The notes beneath the pieces were generated by a model that was not told the origin of the DNA, did no database searches, and saw only the letters and a program-made list of their open reading frames with translations. 23,903 bases of DNA from VFKU01 sp964411925 (GTDB lineage: Bacteria; Hydrogenedentota; Hydrogenedentia; Hydrogenedentales; GCA-2746185). Positions 23,037 to 23,903 of this stretch are shown here, piece after piece (position 1 is the stretch's first letter; every line of letters starts with the position of its first letter). The position numbers and the translations under genes were made by a program. The stretch lies in the NCBI GenBank assembly GCA_964411925.1, contig CAYPNI010000065.1:1-23903 (forward strand), in the 5' to 3' direction.

Positions 23037-23720
23037 ATGAAGCGCGTGTCCATTACCGGGCTAGCGGCGATTCTAGCCATATTTGGCGGCTGCGTCGTTA
23101 TTCCTGACACGTTCGACGCCAACATCAACGTAACGATACGACACATCCAGGAACAGGCCGACCAGCTGCTCGACTACGTTTCCGGAAAGTCCGACACGCT
23201 GCCGCCGATCGGCGAAGCGCCGGACCCGAAGCAGAACTCCATGCTCGATCGGATTCTCGACGCGATCGATCCGGTGCAGACGGCATACGCCGCGGAGATC
23301 AAGGAATCGTCCCCGCGCGTGCAGCAGATCGCGAACAGCATGAAGTCACGGTTCAGTGAAGTCGAGGCCGCGAAGCAGACCGGCGCCGTCGGCGAGAACA
23401 ATCGCGGGTTCCTCGAGATGATCAAGCCTGACGCGATCGCCGATGCCGAACAGCGCAACAATGCGCAAAAAGTCATTGCGGCGGACAACGAGGACCGCAA
23501 GGCGCTCTACCAGGAAGTCGCGCGGCTCAACAGCGACCAGAATTTGACCGTCGGCACGATCGAGCGCGTGTATGCGCAGAAGCGGCTCGAGCGCGCCAAG
23601 TCCGGCGAAGCGTTCCAGTTGCCGCCGGCGGGTGCGGACTTCGACGCGTTCGCGGCAAGCGCCGCCGGCAAAAAACTCGGCGGCTCGGCACAGCCCGGCA
23701 CGTGGGTTACCATTCCGTAG
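23037..23720 (+). CDS. YnbE-YdbL (DUF1318) fusion lipoprotein
   Basis: This 227-residue protein starts at ATG 23037 with an excellent GAGGAGGG ribosome binding site. A short signal sequence ends in AIFGG-C19, an imperfect lipobox (Phe at -3). Residues 28-53 (ANINVTIRHIQEQADQLLDY then VSGKSD) resemble the strand-forming segment and tail of YnbE. Residues 94-205 match DUF1318/YdbL: RFSEVEAAKQTGAVGENNRG (105-124), then FLEM, IAADNEDRKALYQEVARLN, and a C-terminal PGTWVTIP. Between them sits AYAAEI (83-88), looking like a leftover signal-peptidase site of the formerly separate YdbL. In E. coli YnbE multimerises as an outer-membrane partner of YdbH and YdbL restrains that; here both appear joined. 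Confidence 0.78.
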   Translation: MKRVSITGLAAILAIFGGCVVIPDTFDANINVTIRHIQEQADQLLDYVSGKSDTLPPIGEAPDPKQNSMLDRILDAIDPVQTAYAAEIKESSPRVQQIANSMKSRFSEVEAAKQTGAVGENNRGFLEMIKPDAIADAEQRNNAQKVIAADNEDRKALYQEVARLNSDQNLTVGTIERVYAQKRLERAKSGEAFQLPPAGADFDAFAASAAGKKLGGSAQPGTWVTIP

Positions 23721-23744
23721 GCGAGATTCCGAATACGAAAGCTT

Positions 23745-23774
23745 CGCGCGGCGGCTCCGGTCGCCGCGCGTTTT
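23745..23774 (+). terminator. Intrinsic terminator after the envelope module
   Basis: CGCGCGGCG (23745-23753) pairs perfectly with CGCCGCGCG (23762-23770), extendable by one G-T and one C-G pair to a four-base loop, and is followed by TTTTGTTT. It lies 25 nt after the lipoprotein stop, ending the transcript before the tRNA gene. Confidence 0.88.
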
Positions 23775-23787
23775 GTTTCACCGCACG

Positions 23788-23818
23788 TTGGACGGAGTCG
23801 TCCTGCGTTTGATACGAT
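23788..23818 (+). promoter_or_regulatory. Possible promoter of the tRNA-Ser gene
   Basis: TTGGAC (23788-23793) and TACGAT (23813-23818), each matching four of six sigma70 positions, are separated by 19 nt, slightly long. They lie between the terminator and the tRNA, and the RNA would begin near 23825. Confidence 0.3.
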
Positions 23819-23850
23819 TTGCGCTCCGCACGCGCACGATTTTCGATTCC

Positions 23851-23903
23851 GGAGAGGTGGCCGAGTGGTTGAAGGCGGCGGCCTCGAAAGCCGTTGTGCG
23901 GCC
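23851..23903 (+). tRNA. tRNA-Ser(CGA), truncated by window end
   Basis: GGAGAGG (23851-23857) is the usual 5' acceptor strand of bacterial serine tRNA. It is followed by TG, a D-arm GCC..AGTGGTTGAAGGC, and an anticodon arm GCGGC-CTCGAAA-GCCGT whose loop gives anticodon CGA (reads UCG). The long variable arm has just begun (TGTGCGGCC) when the window ends, so the T-arm and 3' acceptor strand are missing. Confidence 0.88.

Noticed and set aside
1..23903. CRISPR array, insertion sequence or transposase
   Set aside because: No regularly spaced repeats, no transposase-like protein and no long terminal inverted repeats were seen on reading the window.

Overview
The window is GC-rich, densely coded DNA from a Gram-negative (two-membrane) bacterium. 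This rests on a heptosyltransferase-type GT9 enzyme, an oligosaccharide flippase, a predicted lipoprotein and a YdbH/AsmA-type inter-membrane protein. The mixture (DUF1569 DinB-like proteins, mosaic phage tail genes, a large glycosyltransferase operon) would fit an uncultured lineage of the Hydrogenedentota/Planctomycetota kind. That placement is an impression, not a demonstrated result.

Region 1 (1-4350, + strand) is the end of a phage-tail-like cluster. It holds the C-terminal end of an unidentified gene, a small possible head-tail adaptor, a distal-tail (Dit)-like protein, a tail-hub-like protein that carries a complete staphylococcal-nuclease-like domain, a small baseplate/receptor-binding-like protein and an M15-type peptidase likely acting as endolysin. 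Every gap in this cluster contains a GC-rich or otherwise paired stem-loop. No integrase, terminase, portal, tape measure or holin is visible, so it could be the tail end of a prophage, a defective prophage or a domesticated tail-like particle.

Region 2 (4397-5571, - strand) is a two-gene operon of paralogous DinB-superfamily (DUF1569-like) proteins, convergent with the tail cluster and divergent from the sugar operon.

Region 3 (about 5774-18556, + strand) is a surface-polysaccharide operon. In order it encodes a GT39-like multi-pass membrane glycosyltransferase, a Wzx-like flippase, a GT2 enzyme, a rhamnosyltransferase-like GT2 enzyme, a SAM methyltransferase, a hexapeptide acyltransferase, a GT4 enzyme, a GT9 enzyme, two more GT4-like enzymes and an AsnB-type amidotransferase. 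Most joints are 1-14 nt overlaps of stop and start, indicating translational coupling. The only real break is at 10082-10221, which has a repeat fragment and a possible internal promoter.

Region 4 (18565-23720, + strand) is an envelope-maintenance module: an exported transglutaminase-like protein, a 978-residue YdbH-family protein and a lipoprotein that appears to fuse a YnbE-like segment to a YdbL/DUF1318 domain. In E. coli YdbH, YnbE and YdbL are separate proteins acting in phospholipid traffic to the outer membrane; here the two small partners seem to be one polypeptide. A strong intrinsic terminator follows at 23745-23774. A tRNA-Ser(CGA) gene begins at 23851 and is cut by the window end.

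The two most interesting signals are the nuclease domain with intact catalytic residues inside a tail-hub-like protein, and the YnbE-YdbL fusion directly downstream of ydbH.
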